From the NCBI GenBank assembly GCA_963800065.1, contig CAWCZO010000002.1, forward strand, positions 62,001-126,000: DNA of 64,000 bases, given 5' to 3'. Positions 1 through 10,505 of the stretch are shown here, piece by piece. Both the position numbers and the translations under genes were made by a program. The notes under the pieces are model-generated. The model had not been told where the DNA came from. It did no database searches and saw nothing but the letters and a program-made list of their open reading frames with translations. Within the stretch, counting starts at the first letter, position 1, and each line of letters begins with the position of its first letter. Origin of the DNA: CAWJFJ01 sp963800065 (lineage in GTDB: Bacteria; Actinomycetota; Acidimicrobiia; Acidimicrobiales; UBA8190).

Positions 1-1
1 G

Positions 2-376
2 TCGTCGCCCGCCGGTTCGCCGGCGCCGGAGGTGGGCGACAGCGCCGGAGTGGCCGGGGGCGCGGTCCGGTGGTTGCTGCCGGCGGCCTCCCCGCCTTCG
101 ACGGGGGTGTCTTCCCTCGCCGTGGTGAACCTGAACCGGACGCCGGTGACGGTTGGTCTGTCCGTACTCTCCGCCACGGGACTCGTCCCGGTGAAAGGCT
201 TCGGGCGTCAGCGCATTCGACCGGGGAGGCCGCTCATCGTGAGTCCGAGTCCGGGCGTTCCCGTGGGGACCGTTCCCATGGAGCTGGTGGCCAGTGCACC
301 GGTGGCGGTGGAGCTCGATGCCGTGCCCGCCGCCAGTCCCGGTGTCGTGGTGAGCCCCGCCCTGCCCCTGCGCTGA
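2..376 (+). CDS. C-terminal part of a secreted-type protein, DUF5719-like (5' truncated by window edge)
   Basis: The frame is open to the left edge and ends at TGA 374-376, so only about 124 C-terminal residues are visible. The sequence is rich in Val, Ser, Ala and Pro. It has beta-strand-like stretches (for example SLAVVNLNRTPVTVGLSVLS) and ends VVVSPALPLR, resembling the repeated beta-sandwich of actinobacterial DUF5719 proteins near cell-envelope genes. No catalytic motif is visible. It converges with ftsH, whose stop lies 7 bases away. The family call rests on pattern recall only. A GTG at 32 is an internal Val codon, not a start. Confidence 0.5.
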   Translation, partial: SSPAGSPAPEVGDSAGVAGGAVRWLLPAASPPSTGVSSLAVVNLNRTPVTVGLSVLSATGLVPVKGFGRQRIRPGRPLIVSPSPGVPVGTVPMELVASAPVAVELDAVPAASPGVVVSPALPLR

Positions 377-383
377 AGGCGTG

Positions 384-2474
<2,091 letters not shown>

Positions 2475-2480
2475 CCCTCC

Positions 2481-2486
2481 ATGGTA
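2481..2486 (-). promoter_or_regulatory. -10 box (TACCAT) of ftsH, leaderless
   Basis: Read on the minus strand, TACCAT is separated from the ftsH ATG by GGAGGG (6 bases). The transcription start therefore falls at or beside the start codon. Confidence 0.5.
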
Positions 2487-2544
2487 GGCGCCTGGGGCGT
2501 CCGGATATGCACGGACGCGCAGCGTGACCAGTCGCCGTGGTCAC

Positions 2545-2550
2545 TAACCT
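2545..2550 (+). promoter_or_regulatory. -10 box (TAACCT) of the CPBP gene, leaderless
   Basis: TAACCT lies 7 bases before ATG 2558, with no Shine-Dalgarno between. It also argues against the GTG at 2537, which would put the promoter inside the coding region. Confidence 0.55.
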
Positions 2551-2557
2551 TGCGCCG

Positions 2558-3466
2558 ATGACCAAGGGCGCGGCCGGGTCGGAAAATGCCCGGGCGGCGG
2601 GAGTCCCACCACCGTCGGTGCTCCCTGCCCAACCCCTTCCTCCGCCCTGGGAGCACCGTCCCGGGCACGAATCCCACACTGGGAGAGCCCCGGACGAAGG
2701 ACCGCCCCCCCGCACCACCGGTGACGCCGGCACCTGGCTCTTCCTGGCGGCAGGGGGATTCCTCGTCGGTCAGATCCTGAGCATCGTCATCCTCTCCATC
2801 GTCGCCGCCCTCAACGGCCACAGCTCGGACTGGGCGACGCTGGCGGCGCGCGCCGTCCCGCCGGCCTGGATCGTGGTGGGCGGGCTGGTGGGGCTGTGGA
2901 TCGGGTTCCTCGGTGCCGTCCTGGCGGCCAGCGGATGGCGCGGGACACGGAACATCGTCGCCGACATGGGCCTGCGTTTCGGCCGGTGGGACCCGCTGAT
3001 CGGACTGGGGGCCGGACTGGCCGGTCAGTTCGTCCTCCTCCCTCTTCTCTACCTTCCGTGGGAGCACGTCGATCCGAAGCTCTCCCAGGAGCTCCAGCAA
3101 CCGGCCAAGCACCTGACCGGGGGCTTCCCCGGGGTCGATCTGGCCGTGATCGCCGTGCTGACGGTCCTCGTCGTCCCCGTCGTGGAGGAGCTCTTCTTCC
3201 GGGGCCTGGTCCTGCGGGGATTCATCCGGCTCTTCGCCGGCGCCGGCCGGGTCGTCGGTCCGTTGCTGGCCGTGACGACCACCGGGATCGTCTTCGGCCT
3301 GGCCCACGCCGAGCTCCTCGAGCTCCTCGGCCTGGGCGCCTTCGGGATCGTCCTGTCGGTGATCGCCTACCGCTGCAAGCGCCTGGGGCCCTGCATCGTC
3401 GCCCACGCCACCTTCAATCTGGTGGCCATCTTGTCCATCGCCTTCCCGAGCGGCATGGTCCACTGA
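2558..3466 (+). CDS. CPBP family intramembrane glutamic endopeptidase
   Basis: Membrane protein of 302 residues in the CPBP (Abi/CAAX-processing) family. A Pro-rich cytosolic N-terminus of about 55 residues precedes several hydrophobic helices. The three catalytic motifs are visible: EELFFRG (E210, E211, R215), FGLAHAE (H250) and AHATFN (H283). These match the Glu/His active site of Rce1-like proteases. Substrates are unknown; bacterial members act in membrane protein processing or bacteriocin immunity. It is divergent from ftsH. The downstream membrane gene starts 50 bases later on the same strand and may be cotranscribed. Confidence 0.88.
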   Translation: MTKGAAGSENARAAGVPPPSVLPAQPLPPPWEHRPGHESHTGRAPDEGPPPRTTGDAGTWLFLAAGGFLVGQILSIVILSIVAALNGHSSDWATLAARAVPPAWIVVGGLVGLWIGFLGAVLAASGWRGTRNIVADMGLRFGRWDPLIGLGAGLAGQFVLLPLLYLPWEHVDPKLSQELQQPAKHLTGGFPGVDLAVIAVLTVLVVPVVEELFFRGLVLRGFIRLFAGAGRVVGPLLAVTTTGIVFGLAHAELLELLGLGAFGIVLSVIAYRCKRLGPCIVAHATFNLVAILSIAFPSGMVH

Positions 3467-3516
3467 CCGGGCCAGCGCCGCCACTTGGGCCGAAGAGTCG
3501 GGCACCATGGGTCACC

Positions 3517-5934
3517 ATGCGTCGTCCGGCGGCCCCTTCGATCATCACCTTCGGGGCCGTCGGGGGTGTCATCGCCGTGGTCCTCTGGCAGCTCCACCCG
3601 TCGTTGCTCCTGGCCAACACCACGATCACGGGCGGCGACACCGGGGCCCACGTCGGACTGGCCGGCTTCCTCAAGTCGAACCTCCTGCCCCACGGCCACG
3701 TCACCGGATGGGATCCCGGGGCCTACGACGGCTTCCCGCTGAACACCCTCTACTTCCCCCTCCCCGACGTCATCGCCGCCGCCGCCGGGTATGTGATCCC
3801 GTTCAACATCGCCTTCAAGCTCGTCACGATCCTCGGTTCCCTGACCCTTCCGGTCGCCGCCTGGCTCTTCGGTCGGCTGTCCGGGCTGGAACGGCCCCGT
3901 CCCGCCGTTCTCGCCATCTTCACCCTGCCCTTCCTCTTCGATCAGTCCTTCACCATCTACGGCGGGAACCTCTACTCGACCATGGCCGGGGAGTACGCCT
4001 TCTCGCTGGGTCTGTCCTTCGCCCTTATCTTCTTCGGCCTGGCCGTCCGGGGGATGAAGACGGGTCGCTTCCGGGCCACGGCGGCCGTGGTCCTGGCCAT
4101 CTGCATCCTCTGCCACCTGCTGACGGCGCTCTTCGCCCTGGCCGGCGCCCTGGTCATCCTCGTCCTGGCCGGCCCCACCCGCCGCCGGATCTGGTGGATG
4201 GTGGCGAGCGTCGGCGGGGGGCTCCTCCTGGCGTCGTGGTGGATCGTCCCTTTCGCCCTGGACCAGGCCTACAGCACCAACATGGGCTGGCTGAACGTCT
4301 CGACCTATCTCTCGGTGCTCTTTCCCGGCGGGAACCTGTGGGCCATCGTCCTGGCCGGGATGGGAACGGTGGTGGCCATCGTCGTGGCCGTCACCAGACG
4401 GCAATCGGCGCCCCTCCTGCTGGCCGTTCTCGGCGTCACCGCCGCCCTCGTCGTCCGCTTCGATCCCCAGTGGACGCTCTACAACGTCCGTTTCCTCCCC
4501 TTCTACATGTTGTGCGTCTACCTCCTGGCCGGTTACTTCGTGGCCGAGGCCGGTGTGGCGGTGGCCGCCGGCGTCCGTCGCGTCCGGCTGGCCCTGTGGA
4601 GGGACGCGGTGGCGACCGCCATGGTGCCGGCGGTCGTGACCGGGGGGCCCGTCGGCACCGAGGAGCCGAGGGTGCCGTCCGAGGTCGGTACCGTCGACCC
4701 GTCCCGGGTGGCGTGGCCCCGTCCCCGCTTCGGGCCGTGGGCCCCGGGGGCGGTCACCGTTCCCATCGTGGCCATGCTGGCGGCGCTGACCGTGGTGCTG
4801 CCTCCCCTCGTCCCCTGGATGGCCTCCGACGTCGGCAGTGCCCTGCACCACCAGTTCTCGCCGAGCAGCGTGGCGTCATGGGCGCAGTGGAACTACTCGG
4901 GCTACCAGAACACGCCGGGGGCCAGGGAGCTGTACGACGGGATCATCCCGACCATGCAGAAGGTGGGCCGACGCGACGGCTGCGGACGGGCCATGTGGGA
5001 ATACAACGTCGACCTCAACCGGTTCGGGACGCCGGAGTCGCTCATGCTCCTGCCCTACTGGACGAACAACTGCATCGACTCCATCGAAGGTGTCCTCTTC
5101 GAGTCGTCGGCGACGACGCCGTACCACTTCATCAATCAGGCCGAGCTCTCGGCGGCACCGTCGGAGGCGGTCGTCTCCGAGACCACCGGGATCCAGTACG
5201 GACCACTCGACGTGGCTCTGGGGGTCCAGCATCTCCAGCTCCTCGGGATCAAGTACTTCATGGCCTCCTCTCCGGAGGTCCAGGACCAGGCCGACGCCGA
5301 TCCGGCGTTGTCCCTGGTGGCCACCACGGGCCCGTGGCACACCGTCTACGGAGGCTCCGAGCTGGCCACCACCTGGAAGATCTACGAGGTCCACGACGCC
5401 TCCATCGTGACCCCCCTCACCAGGACCCCCGACGTCCTCACGGCCACGGCCCCCGGGCAGGGGTCGTGGCTGCCGGTGGCCCAGAAGTGGTACGCCGACC
5501 CGGCCCGGTGGAGTCAGCAGCTGGTGGCCGGTGGTCCGGCGTCGTGGCTCCGGACGGCCACGACGTCCTCCCCCCCGGCCGGCCGTCGCCTCCCCGCCGT
5601 CCACGTCTCCCAGGTGAAGGTCGGTATCGACAGCGTCAGCTTCCATGTCGACCGGACCGGGGTCCCCGTCGTCGTGGGGGTCTCGTACTTCCCCAATTGG
5701 CGCGCCACGGGGGCCAGCGGTCCGTGGCGGGCCGAGCCCAACCTCATGGTGGTCGACCCGACCTCGCACAACGTCACGTTGACCTACGGATCGACGGGGG
5801 CCGACCACGCCGGACTGGTCCTGACCTTGATCGGCCTCCTGGTGGTGGCCGAACTGGTCAGACGCCGTTCGTTGGCGGCCGGCTGGTCGCCTCTGCGGCC
5901 ACTGGCCGGACGACGCCGGGGCGGACAGGGATAG
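3517..5934 (+). CDS. large polytopic membrane protein, PTPS-related/GT-C-like
   Basis: A protein of 805 residues. The first 450 or so contain about ten hydrophobic helices; a long extracytoplasmic region (about 430-760) follows, then a final helix near the C-terminus and a basic tail. The first loop has GGDTGAH and the next FPLNTLYFPLPDVIAAA, the signature of membrane proteins labelled 6-pyruvoyl-tetrahydropterin-synthase-related, whose topology resembles GT-C glycosyltransferases using lipid-linked sugars. An acidic residue in the first loop is typical of that fold. Position directly before manB fits an envelope glycan role, but substrate and activity are inferred. The start is the first ATG giving a short N-terminus before the first helix; the frame is open far upstream without real coding. 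Confidence 0.7.
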   Translation: MRRPAAPSIITFGAVGGVIAVVLWQLHPSLLLANTTITGGDTGAHVGLAGFLKSNLLPHGHVTGWDPGAYDGFPLNTLYFPLPDVIAAAAGYVIPFNIAFKLVTILGSLTLPVAAWLFGRLSGLERPRPAVLAIFTLPFLFDQSFTIYGGNLYSTMAGEYAFSLGLSFALIFFGLAVRGMKTGRFRATAAVVLAICILCHLLTALFALAGALVILVLAGPTRRRIWWMVASVGGGLLLASWWIVPFALDQAYSTNMGWLNVSTYLSVLFPGGNLWAIVLAGMGTVVAIVVAVTRRQSAPLLLAVLGVTAALVVRFDPQWTLYNVRFLPFYMLCVYLLAGYFVAEAGVAVAAGVRRVRLALWRDAVATAMVPAVVTGGPVGTEEPRVPSEVGTVDPSRVAWPRPRFGPWAPGAVTVPIVAMLAALTVVLPPLVPWMASDVGSALHHQFSPSSVASWAQWNYSGYQNTPGARELYDGIIPTMQKVGRRDGCGRAMWEYNVDLNRFGTPESLMLLPYWTNNCIDSIEGVLFESSATTPYHFINQAELSAAPSEAVVSETTGIQYGPLDVALGVQHLQLLGIKYFMASSPEVQDQADADPALSLVATTGPWHTVYGGSELATTWKIYEVHDASIVTPLTRTPDVLTATAPGQGSWLPVAQKWYADPARWSQQLVAGGPASWLRTATTSSPPAGRRLPAVHVSQVKVGIDSVSFHVDRTGVPVVVGVSYFPNWRATGASGPWRAEPNLMVVDPTSHNVTLTYGSTGADHAGLVLTLIGLLVVAELVRRRSLAAGWSPLRPLAGRRRGGQG

Positions 5935-5937
5935 GCT
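5932..5937 (+). promoter_or_regulatory. -10 box (TAGGCT) of manB overlapping the preceding stop codon
   Basis: TAGGCT begins with the TAG stop (5932-5934) of the membrane protein and lies 10 bases before manB ATG. It would give a leader of only a few bases. Confidence 0.45.
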
Positions 5938-5947
5938 CTCGGGCGCC

Positions 5948-7312
5948 ATGCCCGCCCTCGATGCCGTGTTCAAGGCGTACGACGTCCGCGGCACGGTTCC
6001 CGATCAGCTCGACGAGCGGGCCTGCCGAGCCATCGGTTGGGCCTTCGCCCGCTTCGCCGGCACGAAACGGCTGGTGGTGGCCCGGGACATGCGTGCCTCG
6101 GGTGAGGCCCTGTCGGCCGCCTTCGTGGCCGGCGTCCGTGCCGCCGGCGCCGACGTGGTCGACATCGGTCTGGCGTCCACCGACACCATGTATTTCGCGT
6201 CGGGGCGCCTCGATGCCCCGGGTGCCATGTTCACGGCCTCCCACAACCCGGCGGCCTACAACGGGATCAAGTTCTGCCTGGCCGGCGCCAAGGCGGTCGG
6301 CCAGGACACCGGGCTGACCGAGGTCCGGCTGGCGGCCCAGGAGGCGTTGTCCACCGGCGCCGACCAGGGGGAGGCGACGGGCGGCTACGAGCGCCGGGAT
6401 TTCCTGAGCGAGTACGCCGGCCATGTCCGCTCCTTCGTCGACGTCGCCGCCCTCCGGCCACTGCGGATCGTGGCCGACACGGCCAACGGGATGGGGGGGC
6501 TGATCGCTCCCGAGGTCTTCGCCGGACTGCCCTTCGAGGTCACCTTCCTCTTCGCCGAGCTCGACGGGACGTTCCCCAACCATCCCGCCGATCCGATCCA
6601 GCCCGAGAACCTGGTGGATCTGAAGAAGGCGGTCCTCGAGCGACGGGCCGACGTCGGCCTGGCCTTCGACGGGGACGCCGACCGGGTCTTCCTCGTCGAC
6701 GAGAAGGCCGAGACCGTCTCGGGGTCGTTGACCACGGCCCTGGTGGCCCGGGCCATGCTGGCCGCCTTCCCCGGCTCGACCATCCTCTACAACCTCATCT
6801 GCTCCAAGGTCGTCCCCGAGACCATCGTCGAGAACGGGGGGACGCCGGTGCGGACCAGGGTGGGCCACTCCTTCATCAAGGAGATCATGGCCGAGACGGG
6901 CGCCGTCTTCGGCGGCGAGCACTCCGGGCACTACTACTTCCGCGACAACTACCGTGCCGACTCCGGGATTATCGCCGCCATGGTGGTCCTCGAGGTCATC
7001 TCGCGGGCGGCCGAACCCCTGTCGGATCTCCTCGCCCCGTACCGCCGGTACTCCGACTCCGGGGAGATCAACACCGTGGTCACCGATCCTCCGGCCTCGG
7101 CCGAAGCCGTCGCCGCCCACTTCGCCGCCCTCGGGGTCGAGGTCGACCGGACCGACGGGATCACGGTCGACCAGGGGGACTGGTGGTTCAACATCCGGTC
7201 GTCCAACACCGAGCCTCTGCTCCGGCTCAACGTCGAGGCGTCGACCCCGGCCGAATGTGACCGGCACGTGGAGGAGATCCTCGGTCTGGTGGACAAGTTG
7301 TCCGGCGGCTGA
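5948..7312 (+). CDS. manB: phosphomannomutase/phosphoglucomutase
   Basis: Alpha-D-phosphohexomutase of 454 residues that interconverts mannose-6-P and mannose-1-P (or the glucose equivalents), feeding GDP-mannose for glycan and lipid mannosylation. The catalytic phosphoserine loop is FTASHNP with S98. The metal loop is DGDADR (241-246), the sugar-binding loop GGEHSGH (322-328) and the C-terminal phosphate loop RSSNTEPLLR. All four domains are present. It is followed by Trm112-like and PGI/PMI genes, the actinobacterial mannose-metabolism order. The family cannot be split into PMM and PGM from sequence alone; context favours PMM. Confidence 0.93.
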   Translation: MPALDAVFKAYDVRGTVPDQLDERACRAIGWAFARFAGTKRLVVARDMRASGEALSAAFVAGVRAAGADVVDIGLASTDTMYFASGRLDAPGAMFTASHNPAAYNGIKFCLAGAKAVGQDTGLTEVRLAAQEALSTGADQGEATGGYERRDFLSEYAGHVRSFVDVAALRPLRIVADTANGMGGLIAPEVFAGLPFEVTFLFAELDGTFPNHPADPIQPENLVDLKKAVLERRADVGLAFDGDADRVFLVDEKAETVSGSLTTALVARAMLAAFPGSTILYNLICSKVVPETIVENGGTPVRTRVGHSFIKEIMAETGAVFGGEHSGHYYFRDNYRADSGIIAAMVVLEVISRAAEPLSDLLAPYRRYSDSGEINTVVTDPPASAEAVAAHFAALGVEVDRTDGITVDQGDWWFNIRSSNTEPLLRLNVEASTPAECDRHVEEILGLVDKLSGG

Positions 7313-7329
7313 GGGTCCCTCGTCCCCCC

Positions 7330-7335
7330 TAAGGT
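7330..7335 (+). promoter_or_regulatory. -10 box (TAAGGT) before the Trm112-like gene
   Basis: TAAGGT 77 bases before the next start codon, a leadered promoter. A purine-rich AGAAAGGA about 9 bases before ATG 7412 serves as ribosome binding site. Confidence 0.35.
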
Positions 7336-7411
7336 CTCATCCACTCACCGGAGGCCGGGCGGCGGGGCCCGACCCCCAACACAGACATCGAGAGAGAAAG
7401 GACTTGTCACC

Positions 7412-7663
7412 ATGGCGCTGGACCACCTGTTGCTGGAGGTGCTGGCCTGCCCCGAGGACAAGGGCCCGCTGATCTACTTTGCCGACGAGGACCGCCTGTA
7501 CAACCCGAGGCTCCATCGCAGCTACGCCGTGCGCGACGACATCCCTGTCATGTTGGTGGACGAGGCCACCACGGTGGACGAGACCGAGCACGCCCGTCTC
7601 ATGGCCAAGGCCGAGAAGGACGGTCTGGCGACGACGCTCGGTGCCGGTGACGGCTCCTCGTGA
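7412..7663 (+). CDS. Trm112 family (UPF0434/YcaR-like) small protein
   Basis: An 83-residue protein starting MALDHLLLEVLACPEDKGPL, the hallmark LACP start of the Trm112/YcaR fold. It then has YNPRLHRSYAVRDDIPVML, the family's second conserved block. Eukaryotic Trm112 activates methyltransferases; bacterial members are often small partners of unknown function. The usual second Cys of the CPxC pair is Asp here, so the zinc site is probably lost. It overlaps the PGI/PMI gene by 4 bases (GTGA), so the two are translationally coupled. Confidence 0.85.
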   Translation: MALDHLLLEVLACPEDKGPLIYFADEDRLYNPRLHRSYAVRDDIPVMLVDEATTVDETEHARLMAKAEKDGLATTLGAGDGSS

Positions 7664-8709
7664 CCGGGATGTCCACCGTCGAGGACCTCGACAGCCTGGG
7701 GATGTTTGCCGCCACCGCCGCCCTCCCCGAGCAGGTGGCGGAGGCGGCGGGCGTGGCCCGGGATCTCGAGGGGCTCCCCGACCACGAGTACGTCGAACAG
7801 GTGGTCGTCCTCGGGATGGGGGGCAGCGGGATCGCCGGCGACCTCATGGTGGCCGTGGCCGGTCCCTTCCTCCCGGTGCCGATCGTCGTGGTGAAGTCCT
7901 ACGACCTGCCCGACTTCGTCGGTCCCGGATCTCTCGTCTTCGCCCTCTCGTTCTCCGGCACCACCGAGGAGACCGTCGAGGCGGCGGGCGAGGCGGCCGC
8001 CGCCGGGGCGGACGTGGTGGCCGTGACCTCGGGTGGGGAGCTGGCCCGGCTGGCGGGGGAGTGGGGCGCTCCCGTGATCGCCGTCCCCGGGGGGATCCCC
8101 CAGCCCCGGGCCGCCCTGGGCGCCATGGCCATCCCCCCCCTGATCGTTCTCGAGGAGATCGGCCTCTTCCCGGGGGCCACCCGGTGGGTCGAGCTCGCCG
8201 TCGATCAATTGAGCCGTCGTCGCGACGCCCTCGTCTCCCCCGGGAACGTGGCCGAGAAGGTGGCCCGCGGCATCGGTCGGACGATCCCCTTGATCCACGG
8301 GGCCCAGGCCCTGGGGGCGGCCGCCGCGCTCCGCTGGAAGACCCAGGTGAACGAGAACGCCAAGGCACCGGCCTTCGCCGGCGTCTATCCGGAGCTCTGT
8401 CACAACGAGATCGCCGGCTGGGGCCAGAACGGCGACGTCACCCGCCAGATCATCACCCTCGTGAACCTCCGCCACGACGCCGAGCACCCCCAGGTGGTCA
8501 GGAGGTTCGATCTGGTCGCCGACGTCCTGCGCGAGGTGGTGGCCGACATCATCGAGGTCCGGGCCGTGGGCGAGGGGGACCTGGCCCAACTCCTGGACCT
8601 GATCCTTGTGGGGGATTTCGTCACCCTCCACCTGGCCGCCCAGGAAGGGATCGATCCCGGCCCCGTCCCCGTTCTCGACGAGATCAAGGACCGGCTGCGC
8701 CAGGCCTGA
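7660..8709 (+). CDS. SIS-domain bifunctional phosphoglucose/phosphomannose isomerase
   Basis: A protein of 349 residues with an N-terminal SIS domain: VLGMGGSGIAGD near residues 49-60 and SFSGTTEETVEA near 105-116 bind the sugar phosphate. The C-terminal signature NENAKAPAFAGVYPELCHNE contains the catalytic Glu and His of the archaeal/actinobacterial PGI/PMI family. It links fructose-6-P to glucose-6-P and mannose-6-P, supplying manB upstream. The GTG start overlaps the Trm112-like stop by 4 bases; an ATG three codons in is an alternative. Confidence 0.88.
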   Translation: MTGMSTVEDLDSLGMFAATAALPEQVAEAAGVARDLEGLPDHEYVEQVVVLGMGGSGIAGDLMVAVAGPFLPVPIVVVKSYDLPDFVGPGSLVFALSFSGTTEETVEAAGEAAAAGADVVAVTSGGELARLAGEWGAPVIAVPGGIPQPRAALGAMAIPPLIVLEEIGLFPGATRWVELAVDQLSRRRDALVSPGNVAEKVARGIGRTIPLIHGAQALGAAAALRWKTQVNENAKAPAFAGVYPELCHNEIAGWGQNGDVTRQIITLVNLRHDAEHPQVVRRFDLVADVLREVVADIIEVRAVGEGDLAQLLDLILVGDFVTLHLAAQEGIDPGPVPVLDEIKDRLRQA

Positions 8710-8770
8710 CCACCGGCCGGGACCGCCAGGTCGGTTCGCTCGCCGGCTGATCACGTGCGAGGATTCGGCC

Positions 8771-10042
8771 ATGCCTACGCCCCTGCCTGCACACGACGTC
8801 GCTGATCTGGGACTGGCCGATCTCGGTCACCAGCGGATCGCCTGGGCCGACTCCAACATGCCCGTTCTGCAGTCGATCAGAGAGCGCTTCTCCAAGGAGC
8901 GCCCTCTGGAGGGCGTCGTCGCCGCCGCCTGTCTCCATGTCACCACCGAGACGGCCAACCTCCTGCGGACCCTGAAAGCGGGGGGCGCGCTGGTGCTCGC
9001 CTGCGCCTCGAACCCGCTGTCGACCCAGGACGACGTGGCCGCCTCGCTCGTCCGGGACGAAGGCATCTCCACCTGGGCGGTGCGCGGCGAGGATACCGAG
9101 ACTTACTTCGCCCACATCGACGCCGTCCTCGACCTGCACCCGACGGTGACCATGGACGACGGCTGCGACCTGGTCTCCCGTCTGCACAAGGACCGTCCCG
9201 GGCAGGTGGGCGAGGTGATCGCCGGCACCGAGGAGACGACCACCGGTGTGATCCGTCTGCGGGCCATGGAGAACGAGTCTGCTCTCAAGTTCCCGATCGT
9301 CGCCGTCAACGACGCCGATACGAAACACATGTTCGACAACCGCTACGGCACCGGTCAGTCGACCCTCGACGGCGTCATCCGGGCCACCAACGTCCTCCTC
9401 GCCGGGAAGAAGATCGTCGTGGCCGGCTACGGCTACTGCGGCAAGGGCGTCGCCTCCCGCGCCCGCGGCCACGGGGCTCAGGTCATCGTGACCGAGATCG
9501 ATCCGCTACGTGCCCTCGAGGCGGTGATGGACGGCTTCCGGGTCGAGTCCATGGACGATGCCGCAGCCGAGGGTGAGATCTTCATCACGGTGACGGGCAA
9601 CCGAGACGTCCTGCGGGCGGAGCACTTCGAGCGCATGCCCGACGGGGCCATCGTGGCCAACTCCGGTCACTTCGACGTCGAGATCGACCTCGTCGCCCTG
9701 GCCCGGCTGTCCGAAGGACAGCGTCGTCACGTCCGGCCCATGGTCGAGGAGTTCCAGGTCCGGGGCAAGCGCGTCCTGGTCATCGCCGAGGGCCGGCTTG
9801 TCAACCTCTCGGCCGCCGAGGGCCACCCGGCGGACGTGATGGACATGAGCTTCGCCAATCAGGCCCTGGCGGCCGAATGGGTGATGAAGAACGCCAAAAC
9901 CCTCGAAGCGAAGGTCTACAACGTCCCCAAGGCCATCGACGCCGAGATCGCCCGGTTGAAGCTCGAGACGATGGGGGTCGCCATCGACCGCCTGACCCCG
10001 GCCCAGGAGGAGTACCTGGGCTCGTGGCAGACGGGCACCTGA
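8771..10042 (+). CDS. ahcY: adenosylhomocysteinase (S-adenosyl-L-homocysteine hydrolase)
   Basis: An NAD-dependent enzyme of 423 residues that splits S-adenosylhomocysteine into adenosine and homocysteine, relieving product inhibition of methyltransferases. Visible motifs are DSNMPVL and CLHVTTETANL at the N-terminus, GTEETTTGVIRL, the Rossmann loop VVAGYGYCGKGVASRARG, and NSGHFDVEID. Its length matches the shorter archaeal/Thermotoga-type enzymes and lacks the roughly 40-residue insertion of the longer form. The ATG was chosen because the frame upstream is the PGI/PMI shadow. It is last in the mannose block, followed by a 463-base non-coding stretch. Confidence 0.95.
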   Translation: MPTPLPAHDVADLGLADLGHQRIAWADSNMPVLQSIRERFSKERPLEGVVAAACLHVTTETANLLRTLKAGGALVLACASNPLSTQDDVAASLVRDEGISTWAVRGEDTETYFAHIDAVLDLHPTVTMDDGCDLVSRLHKDRPGQVGEVIAGTEETTTGVIRLRAMENESALKFPIVAVNDADTKHMFDNRYGTGQSTLDGVIRATNVLLAGKKIVVAGYGYCGKGVASRARGHGAQVIVTEIDPLRALEAVMDGFRVESMDDAAAEGEIFITVTGNRDVLRAEHFERMPDGAIVANSGHFDVEIDLVALARLSEGQRRHVRPMVEEFQVRGKRVLVIAEGRLVNLSAAEGHPADVMDMSFANQALAAEWVMKNAKTLEAKVYNVPKAIDAEIARLKLETMGVAIDRLTPAQEEYLGSWQTGT

Positions 10043-10139
10043 GAGCGGCCTCACCCGCCACTGCGGGCCGGGACGGCCCGGACGATCCGGGAATTGCCGT
10101 TCCCTCGTCGAACTCCGGGACTTCCGCGCCCGGTCGGCG

Positions 10140-10145
10140 TACCAT
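10140..10145 (+). promoter_or_regulatory. -10 box (TACCAT) of the candidate raiA RNA
   Basis: TACCAT lies 6 bases before G10152, where the first long-range helix of the structured RNA begins. This is the spacing expected for a transcription start at 10152. Confidence 0.45.
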
Positions 10146-10151
10146 CGTTAT

Positions 10152-10310
10152 GTGGGCTGCGTCCGGGTCTGTGGTTGCAAGTCGAAGCCAGTCGCAGGCG
10201 AAACGACCCACGTAAGGCAACTCGTGGTTGCTGAGCATGGTGCGACTTAGAAGTAAGCCCTGCCCACCGCCGCGCCGGTTGTCGGCGCCCGGTGGAGAAG
10301 GGGCTAAGCC
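10152..10310 (+). ncRNA. candidate raiA-type structured RNA upstream of hpf
   Basis: A gene-free segment with nested complementarity. Long-range pairs: GTGGGC 10152-10157 with GCCCAC 10262-10267, and AAGTCG 10179-10184 with CGACTT 10243-10248. Local hairpins: GTCG 10191-10194 with CGAC 10204-10207; GCAAC 10217-10221 with GTTGC 10227-10231; CCACC 10264-10268 plus GCGCCG 10272-10277 with CGGCGC 10283-10288 plus GGTGG 10291-10295. AGCCC 10256-10260 can pair with GGGCT 10301-10305 as an alternative. The loops are less GC-rich than the surroundings. The raiA RNA motif is known upstream of raiA/hpf genes in Firmicutes and Actinobacteria, and hpf lies just downstream. The family call is from context and memory of the motif; the 3' end is approximate. 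Confidence 0.6.
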
Positions 10311-10490
10311 GGCCATCAGGGTTGCCGCCGGGTCGCGCCGCTGTCTTTCTGACACGGCGTGGCCGCCGGTGACCGGCCGTGAACTCCTCTGCAGGCGAGT
10401 GTGGGGACAAAGACCAGGTCAGCCGGACGCGGCCCGCAAAGCGTCAACAGATCTACGGCACCGACGCGCCATCCCAGGCGCCGGCGTGCC
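10311..10490 (+). other. hairpin-rich rest of the hpf leader
   Basis: Between the RNA core and the hpf ribosome binding site there is no convincing ORF. Two strong hairpins occur: CGCCG/TGTC 10336-10345 with GACA/CGGCG 10351-10359 around loop TTTCT, and the near-perfect palindrome GCCGGT-G-ACCGGC at 10365-10377. Either could be a processing site or weak terminator for the RNA. The remainder shows nothing else I recognise. Confidence 0.4.
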
Positions 10491-10505
10491 GGAGGAGGTG
10501 CAGAA

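Noticed and set aside
2896..3516. N-terminal extension of the large membrane protein into the CPBP gene
   Set aside because: The extension is an Arg/Pro/Gly-rich shadow of CPBP. Hydrophobic coding starts at ATG 3517.
10043..10505. Small ORFs in the ahcY-hpf gap (for example around 10228-10563)
   Set aside because: They ignore the strong ribosome binding site and frame of hpf, and their residues follow RNA hairpins; the structured RNA explains the stretch better.
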